A stretch of DNA of 64,000 bases from CAWBRT01 sp963814745 (GCA_963814745.1 CAWFEA010000025.1:124001-188000), one strand, 5' to 3'. Counted from the stretch's first letter, positions 53,322 through 62,947 are shown. Notes: generated by a model from the sequence alone, not told the origin. Made by a program: numbers and translations.

Positions 53322-55379
53322 TCAGCGGTTTACCACTACCGGTTTGCCGACCGTTGGAGGCGCTTCTTTCATGCGGCGCCATGCAATCCAGGCGTCATAC
53401 GCGATCAAGACCGAAGCAATAAACAGCAATATCGACACCGCAATCATGGCCACGGCGCCAATGCTGTTAATCGGCTGCGACGCAATCTTCGGGTTAGACA
53501 GGATGCTGGCGTAGAGGTTGTACGCGGTAACCACGGTCGCCGCCATGGTGGTCACATACATAAAGATCATGGGGTACAACACGTACGCCGTATTGCGTCC
53601 GGTGGAGCGCAACCACAAGGTGACGATCAACAGGCTCAGTGCCGCCATCAGTTGGTTAGACGCCCCAAACAACTGCCAGAGGTAGATCCAAGTTCCGCTC
53701 AGCACTAGCAAAAGCGTCAGCAGCATGGAAACAATTGACGCGATGTGCGGGTTCTTGAATCCAACCCACGCCTCACCCAGCCACTCGCCCAGGGTAACAC
53801 GCATCACTCGGAAAACCAGTTGCACCACGGTGAGCACAATGACCACAAATGCGCCGAAGCCAAGGGCCGTACCATAGGCCAGAGGGATTGCACCGAAGGT
53901 GACCAGGCCCAGCAGCTTGCCTACCCCGGTCGCAAACGCCCCAGCGCCCGCCCCGCCCGCGATCGAGACCGCGACCAGGGACAGTAACCCCAACGCGTTT
54001 TCGCTGAACATGGCGCCGCCGCCAACTGGCAGCGCGTCGGTCTCATACTCCAACTGCCGTGCCGTGCCAATCGAGCCGAACAGCGCATGCCACCCGGAAA
54101 TGGCGCCGCAGGCAATGGTAACGAATAGCATGGGCCAAATTGGCTGAATCGCGGGCGCCGATTGCAGGATAGTTCCCGCCGCATCCTTCATCTGCGTAAT
54201 CGGCATCCAGCTAGCGAACACCTTTGTCTGGAAGGTAACGGCCTTGAGCATCTCCGGATTACCCAACACTCCCCGCAAGGCGCCTACGATCGCTCCCAGT
54301 CCCGACAAGCCGATCGTCAGGAATGTGACCCAAAAGCCGATGTAGTTCACCGGCTGAGCGAAGCGCCAGATGGGCAGGATGGTCCCCAGGTACGAGAAAA
54401 CGAACAGGAAGAAACACCAGAAGATGAATGAAGGTAACATCTTGATGGCGCCGGTCTGGTTGATGTACTTGGGCACTATCTTGCCGTCGGTGATCATCGT
54501 TGCCGCCAAGCGGGGGTCAGACTTGGTGGGGTCGGTAACCGTATAGAGCGCCTGCTTGCCGGTGATGGCGTTGATGCCATCGCTGATACCCTCCACCATA
54601 CGGTTAATCGGGCCGGCAAAAACAATGGTTGTGGCTGGCGTGCCCTGCGGGGTGGTGCCCTTAATAGGAGTCAGGCCCCTAGCGCCGATGGCCATTGAAC
54701 CCAAGGTAACAGCCACCACTACCAGGGTCACTAGGATCAGGTCCATCTTCCAGCGATAGAGCGCCTGCCCCATCAGCAACCCCATGACCGCCAACATGAA
54801 AATACCGAAGGGGACGTCAGCGCGCGGATCAAGGATACCGGCCAGAATGCCGACGAAAGCCCCGGCGATTAATAGCAGATAGAAGAAGATGAACACGAAC
54901 AGGATGAGACGCGTGCGAGGCCCGATTAGGCGATGAGCAATGGCGGAGAGCGAGTTCCCGTCGTTGCGCACCGCCACCATGATGGCCGAGTAATCGCTCA
55001 CCCATCCAATGAAGGTGACTCCCAGTATGAGCCAAAGCAGGGAGGGAAACCAGCCCCAGAGATTGGCGGCAGTGATGACACCGACAATCGGCCCCGCCGC
55101 GGCAATGGATTTGAAGTGATAACCATAGAGCACATTCCGGTTGGTGGGCATGAAGTCCACCCCGTCCATGTACAGGCGTGCGGGCGTAGCCTTCTTTGCA
55201 TCAGATTGTATGATCTCGCGATCAATCCACCGCGCGTAGTACCGATAGGCCAGCCAGATCATTACACCGCCCAAGACGGCCACCACCGCGGCATTCATTG
55301 GCTGGTGCAAAGCGACGAAGCTTCCGGTGACCAGCACCGGAATCAGCACTAGAACCAGAATTGTTAAGCGGATATTCAT
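53322..55379 (-). CDS. cstA: Carbon starvation protein CstA
   Basis: A 685-residue inner-membrane protein with about 16-18 helices, a peptide or pyruvate transporter induced by carbon starvation. Family motifs: GYHFKSIAAAGPIVGVITAA, GVTFIGWVSDYSAIMVAVRN, RLILFVFIFFYLLLIAGAF, CGAISGWHALFGSIGTARQL and LTLLLVLSGTWIYLWQLFGA followed by SNQLMAALSL. Its start overlaps the stop of the thioredoxin-like gene by four bases (TCAT at 55376-55379), so they form an operon. The length is normal. The identification is firm; the substrate is inferred from family reports. Confidence 0.95.
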   Translation of the reverse strand: MNIRLTILVLVLIPVLVTGSFVALHQPMNAAVVAVLGGVMIWLAYRYYARWIDREIIQSDAKKATPARLYMDGVDFMPTNRNVLYGYHFKSIAAAGPIVGVITAANLWGWFPSLLWLILGVTFIGWVSDYSAIMVAVRNDGNSLSAIAHRLIGPRTRLILFVFIFFYLLLIAGAFVGILAGILDPRADVPFGIFMLAVMGLLMGQALYRWKMDLILVTLVVVAVTLGSMAIGARGLTPIKGTTPQGTPATTIVFAGPINRMVEGISDGINAITGKQALYTVTDPTKSDPRLAATMITDGKIVPKYINQTGAIKMLPSFIFWCFFLFVFSYLGTILPIWRFAQPVNYIGFWVTFLTIGLSGLGAIVGALRGVLGNPEMLKAVTFQTKVFASWMPITQMKDAAGTILQSAPAIQPIWPMLFVTIACGAISGWHALFGSIGTARQLEYETDALPVGGGAMFSENALGLLSLVAVSIAGGAGAGAFATGVGKLLGLVTFGAIPLAYGTALGFGAFVVIVLTVVQLVFRVMRVTLGEWLGEAWVGFKNPHIASIVSMLLTLLLVLSGTWIYLWQLFGASNQLMAALSLLIVTLWLRSTGRNTAYVLYPMIFMYVTTMAATVVTAYNLYASILSNPKIASQPINSIGAVAMIAVSILLFIASVLIAYDAWIAWRRMKEAPPTVGKPVVVNR

Positions 55380-55840
55380 TTTCGACCCCCATTGTGGGCG
55401 GCGATTCCGGGACAGCGGTCGGCATCTTGTTTCCCTGGCGCTCCAACTATTTGAGGCGGCGACTGCGCCATCCTATGCTGGATCAGCGCCGATGCCCCGT
55501 GGAAGTCGCGCCCGGCGATCTTTTCTTTGCGGTCAACAACCACGGCCGGATATTTGTGAATGCCATAGCGCAAGGATTTCAGCCAGCCTTCAATCGAAGT
55601 CGCATCAATGACTCGAAAGGCGATCCGTTCGCCGTAAGCGGTGATCATTTCTCGCACCCAATGGGAGAGCGCTTGATACTCCTCCGCTAAATCGTCAGGA
55701 AGCGAAGATGCAATCTGCTCGCGGCGAATTTCCGTGCTCGCGCCCGCCTGCTGCCACACCACTTCGCAATGCTGGCAATGAAAGAATGCTACAGGAGCAT
55801 AGGCCAGCACCTCAACCATAATCGGCTTTTGCGGCTCCAT
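55376..55840 (-). CDS. Thioredoxin-like protein coupled to cstA
   Basis: A 154-residue protein with a thioredoxin fold. ATG 55840 has GGGAAAG upstream and starts EPQKPIMVEVLAYAPVAFFH. The redox motif is CQHC in FFHCQHCEVVWQQ, and KYPAVVVDRK supplies the cis-Pro loop. Between them is a helical insert (DDLAEEYQALSHWVREMITA). There is no signal peptide, so it is cytoplasmic. Coupling to CstA by overlapping start/stop suggests that it acts on, or is regulated with, the transporter. The function is not known. Confidence 0.75.
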   Translation of the reverse strand: MEPQKPIMVEVLAYAPVAFFHCQHCEVVWQQAGASTEIRREQIASSLPDDLAEEYQALSHWVREMITAYGERIAFRVIDATSIEGWLKSLRYGIHKYPAVVVDRKEKIAGRDFHGASALIQHRMAQSPPQIVGAPGKQDADRCPGIAAHNGGRK

Positions 55841-55890
55841 ATATTCTTTCCCACTACGCCCACATAGCATACACCTTCAGGCTATGAGAA

Positions 55891-56142
55891 TCAAAAGCTT
55901 GCACGCGCTTGGCATTCGCGGACCTACTTCGCGAGCATGGCCGAGCAGCAGCCGTTCTCCTTGATGACGCCATTGTTTTTGCCGACGCTGAGCGGTCCGA
56001 GCGTATGCTGCACATTCTGGACAAAGCTGCGGAGCGCTTGCAGGTTATCGTGCTCACTTGCCGTGAGCGCGAGTACCGCGCCTTAGGAGCGCCGGTAATT
56101 CGTCTTGCGGACTGCAGGGTGCATGCCGCCATCGCAACATAA
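55891..56142 (+). pseudogene. C-terminal remnant of a YhaN-type AAA ATPase
   Basis: About 80 residues: LAFADLLREHGRAAAVLLDD (Walker B region), AIVFADAERSERMLHILDKA and AERLQVIVLTCREREY, then APVIRLADC. This is the last part of YhaN/SMC-like repair ATPases. All upstream domains (Walker A and coiled coil) are absent; the frame begins against the thioredoxin-like gene's start. A gene truncated by rearrangement. Confidence 0.7.
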
Positions 56143-56712
56143 CGCTTGCATTTTCAGCTATATAGCGCCCTCGCCGCGCGATGCCGCCCTGGGGCAACGC
56201 TACTTCCACCTGCATTACTCCGGCGGGCACAACTGTCATTTGCCAAGCCGTTTCACCGAACCGGCCAGTAGGAACCAGAAGAATTTTCCACTCTCTCACA
56301 ACTGCGGCCAGAACGCCGGCACATTCCTGCAGTACTCGGCATACTGTTCTCCGAAGCGATCTCTCAACTCGGCTTCTTCGCCGAACCTGAGCCAGAGCGC
56401 AACTCCAACCGGGATTGGCTGCCAACGCTGGGAACACTCACAAATCACGATGAGGGTTTCGATTACCACCCGTTGAAGAATCGTAAACAGAGCAAGAACA
56501 CGGCGAGAATGACAACCGCCGCCGCTAGCCTTTTCAGGGCTGTAGTCAGCCACTCATATCCAGTTGATTCCTTTCAATTAAGCTTCAGTTTCTCCCGCCA
56601 AACCCCTACCGAATTGCAAGCGTAACGCAAGCAGCGTTGCAAGCGGGCGGTGCAGGTGCCGGAGTTTACCTCAAATTCGGACAATTGCACCGGCTGACAA
56701 GAGGATTGTTCT
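56143..56712. other. Gap with a methyltransferase remnant
   Basis: Besides the remnant at 56296-56553 no gene can be supported. The last 130 bases before 56713 should contain the promoter of the DUF3631-radical SAM gene. Confidence 0.4.
56296..56553 (-). pseudogene. Remnant of an isoprenylcysteine methyltransferase-like membrane protein
   Basis: The frame ends GVALWLRFGEEAELRDRFGE followed by QYAEYCRNVPAFWPQL. This is the terminal motif of ICMT-like/phospholipid methyltransferases (E-E-x-x-L-x2-RFG-x2-Y-x2-Y-x3-VP-x-x-P). The upstream 40 residues do not look like the family's helices, so only the tail has survived or frames are broken. Confidence 0.5.
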
Positions 56713-59055
56713 TTGCCAAATAGCTTAGCCAGTGACACCCCGAAATTACCACAACCATCAGGAGGGATCATCAGCTCGTCGTCGCAGAAAACAGGTGCGA
56801 CCATCCTTGAAACAGCGACGGCTGCCGATGCACCTAGCACACCGCGGCCCGAATTTTGCCTGCCACCAGCACTTCCTGAGCACATGCCTGACGGTGCTGA
56901 GCTACTTGACCAAACCGTCGCTTTCATCCGCCGGTTCGTCGTGCTGAGCAGCGCACAAGCCGACGTAATGGCCTTGTGCATTCTCCACTCCCACGCTGTG
57001 GCGGCTGCGGACACAACCCCTTACTTACACCTGACGAGTGTAGAGAAGCAATCCGGCAAAACCCGAGCATTAGAAGTATGCCAACTGCTCGTTTTTCGGC
57101 CGTGGTACACGGGACGCACGACGGCGGCAGCACTGGTACGCAAAGTCGACGCGGAGCACCCAACTCTCCTGTTGGACGAGACGGATGCCGCATTCCGTGC
57201 AACAGAAGAATACGTACAAGCGCTTCGCGGCACCCTGAATCTAGGACACAGGCGGGGCGGTAAAGTAACGGTTTGCGTGGGCCAGGGCGGGGAGATAGCG
57301 ACCCAGAACTTTGATGTGTTTGGCCCCAAAGCTATCGCAGGAATCGGCAAGCTCCCGGATACTGTCGCTGACCGCTCGATTCCCATTGAGCTCCAGCGTA
57401 AGTCCTCTGCCGAAAAGGTCGAGCGATTCCGCCGGCGGGTCGTGGAACCGGAAGTTGACCAGCTCCGGGAGCAACTGCACAAGTGGGCGGAGACCAACAT
57501 CAGGAGCCTCAGGGAACTTTGGCCGGAGCTGCCAGAACAGTTGACGGTTCGCCAACAAGATTGCGTGGAGCCGCTCTTCGCAATAGCTGATATTGCCGGC
57601 GGCAACTGGCCACGGAGAGCGCGGGTAGCGCTATTAGAACTGCTGACCGGGACGGCGGCAGAAGACGATTCCGTCGGTGTTCGGTTACTCGCCGACGTTC
57701 AGGCTGTCTTCATGGCCAAGAGGGTGGACAAGCTCCCGTCGGCCGAACTCATCGATGCACTGGCACAGTTCGAGGGGGCGCGGTGGGCGGAGTTCCAACA
57801 TGGCGGGAAAATCACCCCGAACCGGCTGGCGCAACTTCTGAGCCCATATCAGATCTATCCCCGCGACATTCGGCTTGCCGGCGACCGTACGCCGAAAGGC
57901 TATCTGCGCGACGACTTCCAGGACGCCTGGAGCCGGTATCTCCACCCGCGGCAAGCTGGCTTTTCCGCTGGATCGGTCAACGAAACGCCACACTCGCCAC
58001 AATCCAGCACTGATGCGGGTAAGGCGCAGTTTTCAACGCCACCACACGAATCACTTGTGGCGCTTACCGAAAACGACAAAACACCGGCAAAGATGCCCAT
58101 TGTGGCGGCTGTTGCGGAGCAATGCCTTACGGAGGCTCCGCGACAATCGGCTCTTGCCGGTGAACAGAGCGAGGAAAGGCAAGTGACCGACCAAGTTGGA
58201 ATTGAGGGCTGCCATTGCATCTACGCGCCAAAGGGACAAGCTGGGGAATATGCTCCCCTGGCCACCAATCCCTACCGTGGGTGCGGCCACGGCTGCTCGT
58301 ATTGCTATGTTCCGGGCGTCATAAAGATGGGGCGTCCAGAATTCGACGCCGGCGCCGTTCCTCGCCCCGGTTACCTTGCCAACCTAATCAAAGATGCCCA
58401 GATATACCAGCGGGCCGGCATCACCGAGCAGGTGATGCTCAGTTTCACCACGGATCCCTACCACCCTGGCGACACTACTCTGACCCGGAGAGCCATCGAG
58501 ATTCTGCAGGCGCACGGTTTCGGCATCTGCACGCTCACGAAGAGCGGCACCCGAGCGCTACGTGACCTTGACCTGTTCCGTCCCGACCGCGATGCTTTTG
58601 CTTCCACAGTCACCAGCTTGGATAGTGACTTTTCGCGACGGTGGGAGCTCAATGCCGCTCTTCCTGGTAACCGCCTGGCCGCCCTCCGCAGATTTCATGA
58701 TGCGGGTATTTTCACCTGGGTCAGCCTGGAGCCCATGCTAGACGTCGAAAGCAGCATGGAGATCGTCCGCGAAACGCATAGCTTCGTCAACTTGTACAAG
58801 ATCGGCCGTACGAACTACCTCCCGATAACCAACACGACTGACTGGAGGGGATACACCGAACGGATGATCGAATTGTGCGCACGCCTGGGCGTTAGGCATT
58901 ACATCAAGCGAGACCTGCAGGCATTCCTGCCGCCTGGCTATAACAACCCCATGCGCGTGGAGCAATGTTATGCAGCAGGCAGCGCAGTCCAGGAAGCGCC
59001 GCCTTATTCGGCGGTGCAGGCAGAGGCTTTGGCGGGTGACCACCCCGCCGCTTAG
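56713..59055 (+). CDS. DUF3631 ATPase fused to a radical SAM domain
   Basis: One open frame of 780 residues. Residues 55-260 are a helicase/primase-type ATPase: LTSVEKQSGKTRALEVCQLL (Walker A variant), PTLLLDETDAAF (Walker B) and PIELQRKSS (arginine-finger region), followed by a DUF3631 domain to about 410 (YQIYPRDIRLAGDRTPKGYL). After a variable linker (410-490) comes a radical SAM domain: YAPLATNPYRGCGHGCSYCY (cluster Cys 524, 528, 531), LSFTTDPYHPGD, CTLTKSGTRALRDLD and GIFTWVSLEPMLD, typical of the SPL/Rv2578c group. Starts at TTG 56713. Radical SAM domains in this group act on nucleic acids. The fusion is not one I know. Confidence 0.85.
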   Translation: MPNSLASDTPKLPQPSGGIISSSSQKTGATILETATAADAPSTPRPEFCLPPALPEHMPDGAELLDQTVAFIRRFVVLSSAQADVMALCILHSHAVAAADTTPYLHLTSVEKQSGKTRALEVCQLLVFRPWYTGRTTAAALVRKVDAEHPTLLLDETDAAFRATEEYVQALRGTLNLGHRRGGKVTVCVGQGGEIATQNFDVFGPKAIAGIGKLPDTVADRSIPIELQRKSSAEKVERFRRRVVEPEVDQLREQLHKWAETNIRSLRELWPELPEQLTVRQQDCVEPLFAIADIAGGNWPRRARVALLELLTGTAAEDDSVGVRLLADVQAVFMAKRVDKLPSAELIDALAQFEGARWAEFQHGGKITPNRLAQLLSPYQIYPRDIRLAGDRTPKGYLRDDFQDAWSRYLHPRQAGFSAGSVNETPHSPQSSTDAGKAQFSTPPHESLVALTENDKTPAKMPIVAAVAEQCLTEAPRQSALAGEQSEERQVTDQVGIEGCHCIYAPKGQAGEYAPLATNPYRGCGHGCSYCYVPGVIKMGRPEFDAGAVPRPGYLANLIKDAQIYQRAGITEQVMLSFTTDPYHPGDTTLTRRAIEILQAHGFGICTLTKSGTRALRDLDLFRPDRDAFASTVTSLDSDFSRRWELNAALPGNRLAALRRFHDAGIFTWVSLEPMLDVESSMEIVRETHSFVNLYKIGRTNYLPITNTTDWRGYTERMIELCARLGVRHYIKRDLQAFLPPGYNNPMRVEQCYAAGSAVQEAPPYSAVQAEALAGDHPAA

Positions 59056-59177
59056 AGGCACCGAGCGTGCCTGAGGTTCGTTGGCCCGCCATAGCCAGCG
59101 TTCCTCCCAAGCCTTCAAGCGGACGCTTTCTGGTCCGGAAGGACGACGTGTATCTCAATGATAGAGGCAACAATGAC

Positions 59178-59708
59178 ATGCATAATCCGGTTACCTGGCA
59201 ACCTCCACCAGTCGCTCAACGGTATCAGCCGCCGCAGGTTCAGCTAGCGATTGATCAGATGACACTGTTCATCGAGCAGCAGCCTGTGACGCATTACTTC
59301 ACTTTGACGTTTGCCCGGGCGGTCTCCGCCGCCTTAGCGCGTTTTCGTTTCCTGGAGTGGATAGACGCGCTGGAGTGGTTCCAACGCCGGCCGTTAGGCT
59401 GGCTCCGGGCTGACGAGCGCCGGCCGTCCCGTTGGTCCGGCTGCGGCTATCCCGCAGTCCAGCTTCATTATCATGGCGTCCTGATCGGCGCCCCCAATCT
59501 AAACGTTCCTCAGGCCGAGGCCCTGTGGCGCGAACTCGCTGGTGACGCCGACATACGCAAGTATGAGCAACATGAAGGCGCGGTGCCCTACTGCCTTAAG
59601 CAAGTGTTCGCCGCATTCGGTGACTACGAATTGGGGGGCACCAAGGCATTTCGGATGTTCACCCCTCATCAGATGAGCGCCCAGACCTACCAATCAGCCT
59701 TCGGCTAA
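59178..59708 (+). CDS. HUH-like replication protein 1
   Basis: A 176-residue protein from ATG 59178 (the frame opens with GTG at 59067, but the paralogue at 60242 supports the shorter start). Motifs: THYFTLTFARAVSAALARFR (strand with conserved T-L-T-F), VQLHYHGVLIGAPN (H-x-H, the metal-binding pair of HUH endonucleases) and AVPYCLKQVFAAF (Y-x2-K, possible nicking Tyr). Small HUH proteins start rolling-circle replication of plasmids and phages. The full HUH core is shorter than usual, so the call is tentative. It lies 122 bases after the fusion gene. Confidence 0.6.
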   Translation: MHNPVTWQPPPVAQRYQPPQVQLAIDQMTLFIEQQPVTHYFTLTFARAVSAALARFRFLEWIDALEWFQRRPLGWLRADERRPSRWSGCGYPAVQLHYHGVLIGAPNLNVPQAEALWRELAGDADIRKYEQHEGAVPYCLKQVFAAFGDYELGGTKAFRMFTPHQMSAQTYQSAFG

Positions 59709-60241
59709 GGAAGTATAGGCCAGCGAGCGACGCTCCTGCACGGCGCGCTGCGGGCTGGCTGCACAACTCAATCGGAGAAGGAGGGAGGCTAGGTGTGACC
59801 GGACTTGTTGAGCACCAGGTTTTGGCAAGTCAGCGAGATGTGTTACATTGCTTATAAGTCCCGCAGTACGATGGGCAGTGGAGCCGCCAGGCTCCACGGG
59901 TCAGGCTTAAGCGACCGAGTAAAGGATTGTCTGCGCTCGGCATCCCGGCAAATACATGTTTCAACGAGCATGAACCAGATCATTGCATGCCAGCGTGCAA
60001 AGGCATGCGGCCCGGGAACGGACCAGGAGACCAGCACCTGTACTAAGGTGCCAGCGGTCGCACGAAGAGGGCTGTAAGCCTGGGACATGACCCTCACTGT
60101 GTCCAGAGAGTGCTCACCTACAAAGGGACTCATCGGGATCGGTAGGCTCACTGATCCTGGTATGGATACTTGGTACGGCGAGCGGTAGCTGCTTCAGCAG
60201 CGCACAGCGAGCCACTCACCGTATAACCGAGAGGAGGAATC
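59709..60241 (+). other. Non-coding region with stable hairpin, possible origin or RNA
   Basis: 533 bases between the two HUH-like genes contain no supported frame but visible structure: GTGGAGCC-GCCA-GGCTCCAC (59878-59897), a perfect eight-base stem, followed by several short inverted repeats, and TATAAC-GAGAGGAGGAATC just before 60242. The position between two replication-type genes suits a double-strand origin or a structured RNA. Neither is established. Confidence 0.4.
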
Positions 60242-60943
60242 ATGAGTGGTGTTGCTTTCCCGCCGCCAACCCAGTTTGAGCATCAGCGTCAGATGGCTGC
60301 CTTCGTCGAGGCCAGAGTCCCGATACGGGTGATCGCTCACCTTACCTTCCAGCGCCGGGCTTCCCGCGAGCGTGCCGGTACACTCTTCACCGAGTTCATC
60401 AAGTGTGTCGGTAGTCAATACAAACTACCTGTTGGACATATCACCAGCTTCGAGCAGCGGCTTGGAGTTCCATTGCACTTGCACACTGCTCTGGTCCTGC
60501 CGCGGCCGGTCAGCGATCTGTCCGTGGTGGTCAATTCCTGGAAGTTGGTCGAGGGAGAGAATCACATGGTCAATGCCCGGGTGGAGAGATACCAATCTGC
60601 GATGGGTGGTCTGGCCTACATCCTAAAGCTAGAGGACGCTGACAACGCTATCTGTGATGTGGTCTTCAGCAAGAACCTGGGATCGTTCATGCATGAGCCG
60701 CCGCGCGTGGAATGCGGCGATCAGCACTACGCCAGCAAATACCGATCATGGAGAAGGGTACAAGCGTTGATGGCCGAGCCTGTTGTCCATGCACCGCACT
60801 CGATAATGGCCGCTGCTGGACCAGAGAGGGATTGGGCTATTACCCAGCCCCTGACTACATTCACATCGGCCGACCAGACGAAGGCACTGGTAATCCCTGC
60901 TAAGCAAGCTTTGGCAGCCGTAATGATGCCGACAGAGCAGTGA
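60242..60943 (+). CDS. HUH-like replication protein 2
   Basis: A 233-residue paralogue of the protein at 59178, with strong AGGAGG before ATG 60242. Matching motifs are IRVIAHLTFQRRASRERAGT, VPLHLHTALVLPRP (H-x-H) and LAYILKLEDADN (Y-x2-K). The C-terminal 70 residues (HAPHSIMAAAGPE) differ. Two paralogues in one module may act as a heteromeric initiator or on two origins. Coupled to the next gene through a GTGA overlap. Confidence 0.6.
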   Translation: MSGVAFPPPTQFEHQRQMAAFVEARVPIRVIAHLTFQRRASRERAGTLFTEFIKCVGSQYKLPVGHITSFEQRLGVPLHLHTALVLPRPVSDLSVVVNSWKLVEGENHMVNARVERYQSAMGGLAYILKLEDADNAICDVVFSKNLGSFMHEPPRVECGDQHYASKYRSWRRVQALMAEPVVHAPHSIMAAAGPERDWAITQPLTTFTSADQTKALVIPAKQALAAVMMPTEQ

Positions 60944-61317
60944 ACGGCCAAGGAGAAGCAACGTTGATCGACTTCTATGTCCCGCCCCCAGCGCTGGTAC
61001 GTCTCTGCAAGCGTTATGGGATTGATCATATAACCCGCGGCGACGGCCGGGGCCCAAATGGCGACAGGATCGAGGGGCCACATGGCCGAGTGTATCTCGC
61101 CGATCCATGGATCTGCATGCGGATAAATCGACCGGCTGCTGAATCCGTGACCAGGTATCGTACAGCAGTTGACTCTGGCATGAGGTGCTCGAAGTTCGAT
61201 ACCGTGACGCTCTACTGGCATGCGCAACGCGAGGCTTATCTTACCAGCGTTGCACTTGAGTTGATCGGGCTGCACCCAATGACATATGAAGAGTGGCAGC
61301 GCCGTGGGCGTCCGTGA
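60940..61317 (+). CDS. Unknown protein of the replication module
   Basis: A 125-residue soluble protein. GTG 60940 overlaps the previous stop; TTG 60964 with AAGGAG eight bases upstream is an alternative start. Recognisable only by composition: IDFYVPPPALVRLCKRYGID, RGDGRGPNGDRIEGPHGRVY and LYWHAQREAYLTSVALELIG. No motif assigned. It ends 225 bases before the IS630 copy. Confidence 0.5.
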   Translation: MNGQGEATLIDFYVPPPALVRLCKRYGIDHITRGDGRGPNGDRIEGPHGRVYLADPWICMRINRPAAESVTRYRTAVDSGMRCSKFDTVTLYWHAQREAYLTSVALELIGLHPMTYEEWQRRGRP

Positions 61318-61541
61318 TTGTAGGCTGATCCCGCGGGCGTGCCCGGAACTTAATGTGCCCAAGCGCTGTTCCCCCAACGCCTGACTTACTCATTTTCGAC
61401 AGATAGCCGGGGAGGGGGAGGCACATCCATGAATGCGAGGCGCCACTGGGAGTATATTGAATCACTCCGATAATCAGCACTGGGACAGGGACTAAGCCAG
61501 ACTACCCAGTCCTCTCCATTCTAGGTCGATGAAAGTCCTAT

Positions 61542-62666
61542 ACTAGTTGACTGTCCCGGTGATAACATAAGTAGTTGTGCTCCGTCTAATGAGCATGGCA
61601 CAGTATGGCAGCTTGCTCATTCTCTCCAACGATGAACGCGAAGAACTGGCGCGCTGGGCGCAGTCGCGAAGCTTGCCAGCCGGAGACGTGTTTCGTGCCC
61701 GGCTGATCCTCGCGCTGGCCGACGGTCTCAGCGATCACGAGATTGAGAAGAAGCTCGATACCAGCGCTCCCACCATTGCCCGCTGGTGCAAACGTTTCGC
61801 GCAGGATCGCATCGAGGGTCTCAATCCGCGGCATAAGGGCAGCCGCCCGCGCACCGTGACCCCGGCGGTTCAAGCTCGCATCGTGCGCCGCACACAGTAG
61901 GCGCCGCCGGATGGCAGCACCCACTGGAGTTGCCGCAAGCTCGCCAAGCTGGAGCACGTCAGCAAATCGACGGTGCAGCGCGTGTGGGCACAGGCGCAGT
62001 TGAAGCCGCATCGCTTGGATCGTTACATGGCCAGCGACGATCCGGAGTTCGAGAGCAAGGCGGCCGACGTCATCGGCCTGTACTTGAATCCGCCGCCGCA
62101 CGCGGCTGTGTTTTGCGTGGACGAGAAGACGGCCATTCAGGCCCTGGAGCGATTGGACCCGGGGTTGCCGCTTTCGCCGGGACGCGCCGAGCGTCACGGG
62201 TTTGAGTATTTCCGTCATGGCACACTCTCGCTGTACGCCGCCCTCAATGTGAAGACCGGCAAGGGGACCGGCCAAACGGCCCGGCGGCATACCAGCGCCG
62301 ACTTTATCGCCTTTCTCACGGGTGTGGTGCAGCCAACCAGGCGGGCCAAGGAGATCCACATCGTGCTCGATAACCTCTCGGCTCACAAGACCAAAGCAGT
62401 AGAGGAGTTCCTCCAGAAAAACCCGAGAGTCCGGTTTCATTTCACCCCGACCTACTCCTCCTGGCTCAACCAAATCGAACTTTGGTTTGCCAAGATTCAG
62501 CGCGACGTCATCGATCGCGGTGTCTTCACTTCCGTCAACGATCTGGCTCGCAAACTGCGCCGCTACATCCGCGCTTACCAGAAATCAGCCCGCCCTTTCC
62601 GCTGGACCTACACCGATCCTCAACGTCGAATCAAAGCTAACGTAATCACCGGGACAGCCCACTAGT
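61542..62666. mobile_element. IS630-family insertion sequence
   Basis: 1,125 bases bounded by 25-base inverted repeats: left ACTAGTTGACTGTCCCGG... (61542-61566) and right (62642-62666), identical but for four positions, with core CTGTCCCGGTGAT. One transposase gene fills it. The repeats border the plasmid-like module on one side and the MHS transporter on the other. Confidence 0.85.
61577..62665 (+). pseudogene. IS630-type transposase with in-frame amber stop
   Basis: An N-terminal HTH part (61577-61900: LSDHEIEKKLDTSAPTIARW) and a DDE part (to 62665) are in the same frame, separated only by TAG at 61898-61900. Catalytic residues are in place: FCVDEKTAIQALER, IHIVLDNLSAHKTK and WLNQIELWFAKIQ. 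A CAG-to-TAG change explains the stop, since the flanking text RRTQ-APPDGSTHW is as expected. Inactive unless the stop is suppressed. Confidence 0.88.
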
Positions 62667-62947
62667 TGCCATTCGCTTCGACGAGCATAACGAAATCCGG
62701 ATCGCCGTTGTCGGCGAACAAGTCGCTGTACGCCAGTTTCTTCGCTTCAACCTCGGCGCAAACCCGTGTCAATACGAGGCGGAGCGGCTGTTGGCAGTAC
62801 GGTTTTAGCTAATACCAGGGGGCTGACGAATTGCGCGGCAAGTATAATGGCGTACCTCGAAGTATAAAGTGTAATGGACCACTCCGGGAGCAATCCCCTG
62901 AATTGGAGACTGCTAAACCCGGTGGCGCCCTCGGCAGGAGCAGAGCA
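62667..62947. other. Upstream region of the MHS transporter
   Basis: 281 bases with no gene. AGGAG at about 62937-62941 is the ribosome-binding site of the next gene. Confidence 0.35.

Noticed and set aside
59709..60241. A group II intron or OMEGA-type RNA
   Set aside because: No reverse transcriptase or IscB/TnpB gene is present, and the catalytic domain V pattern of group II introns is not seen.
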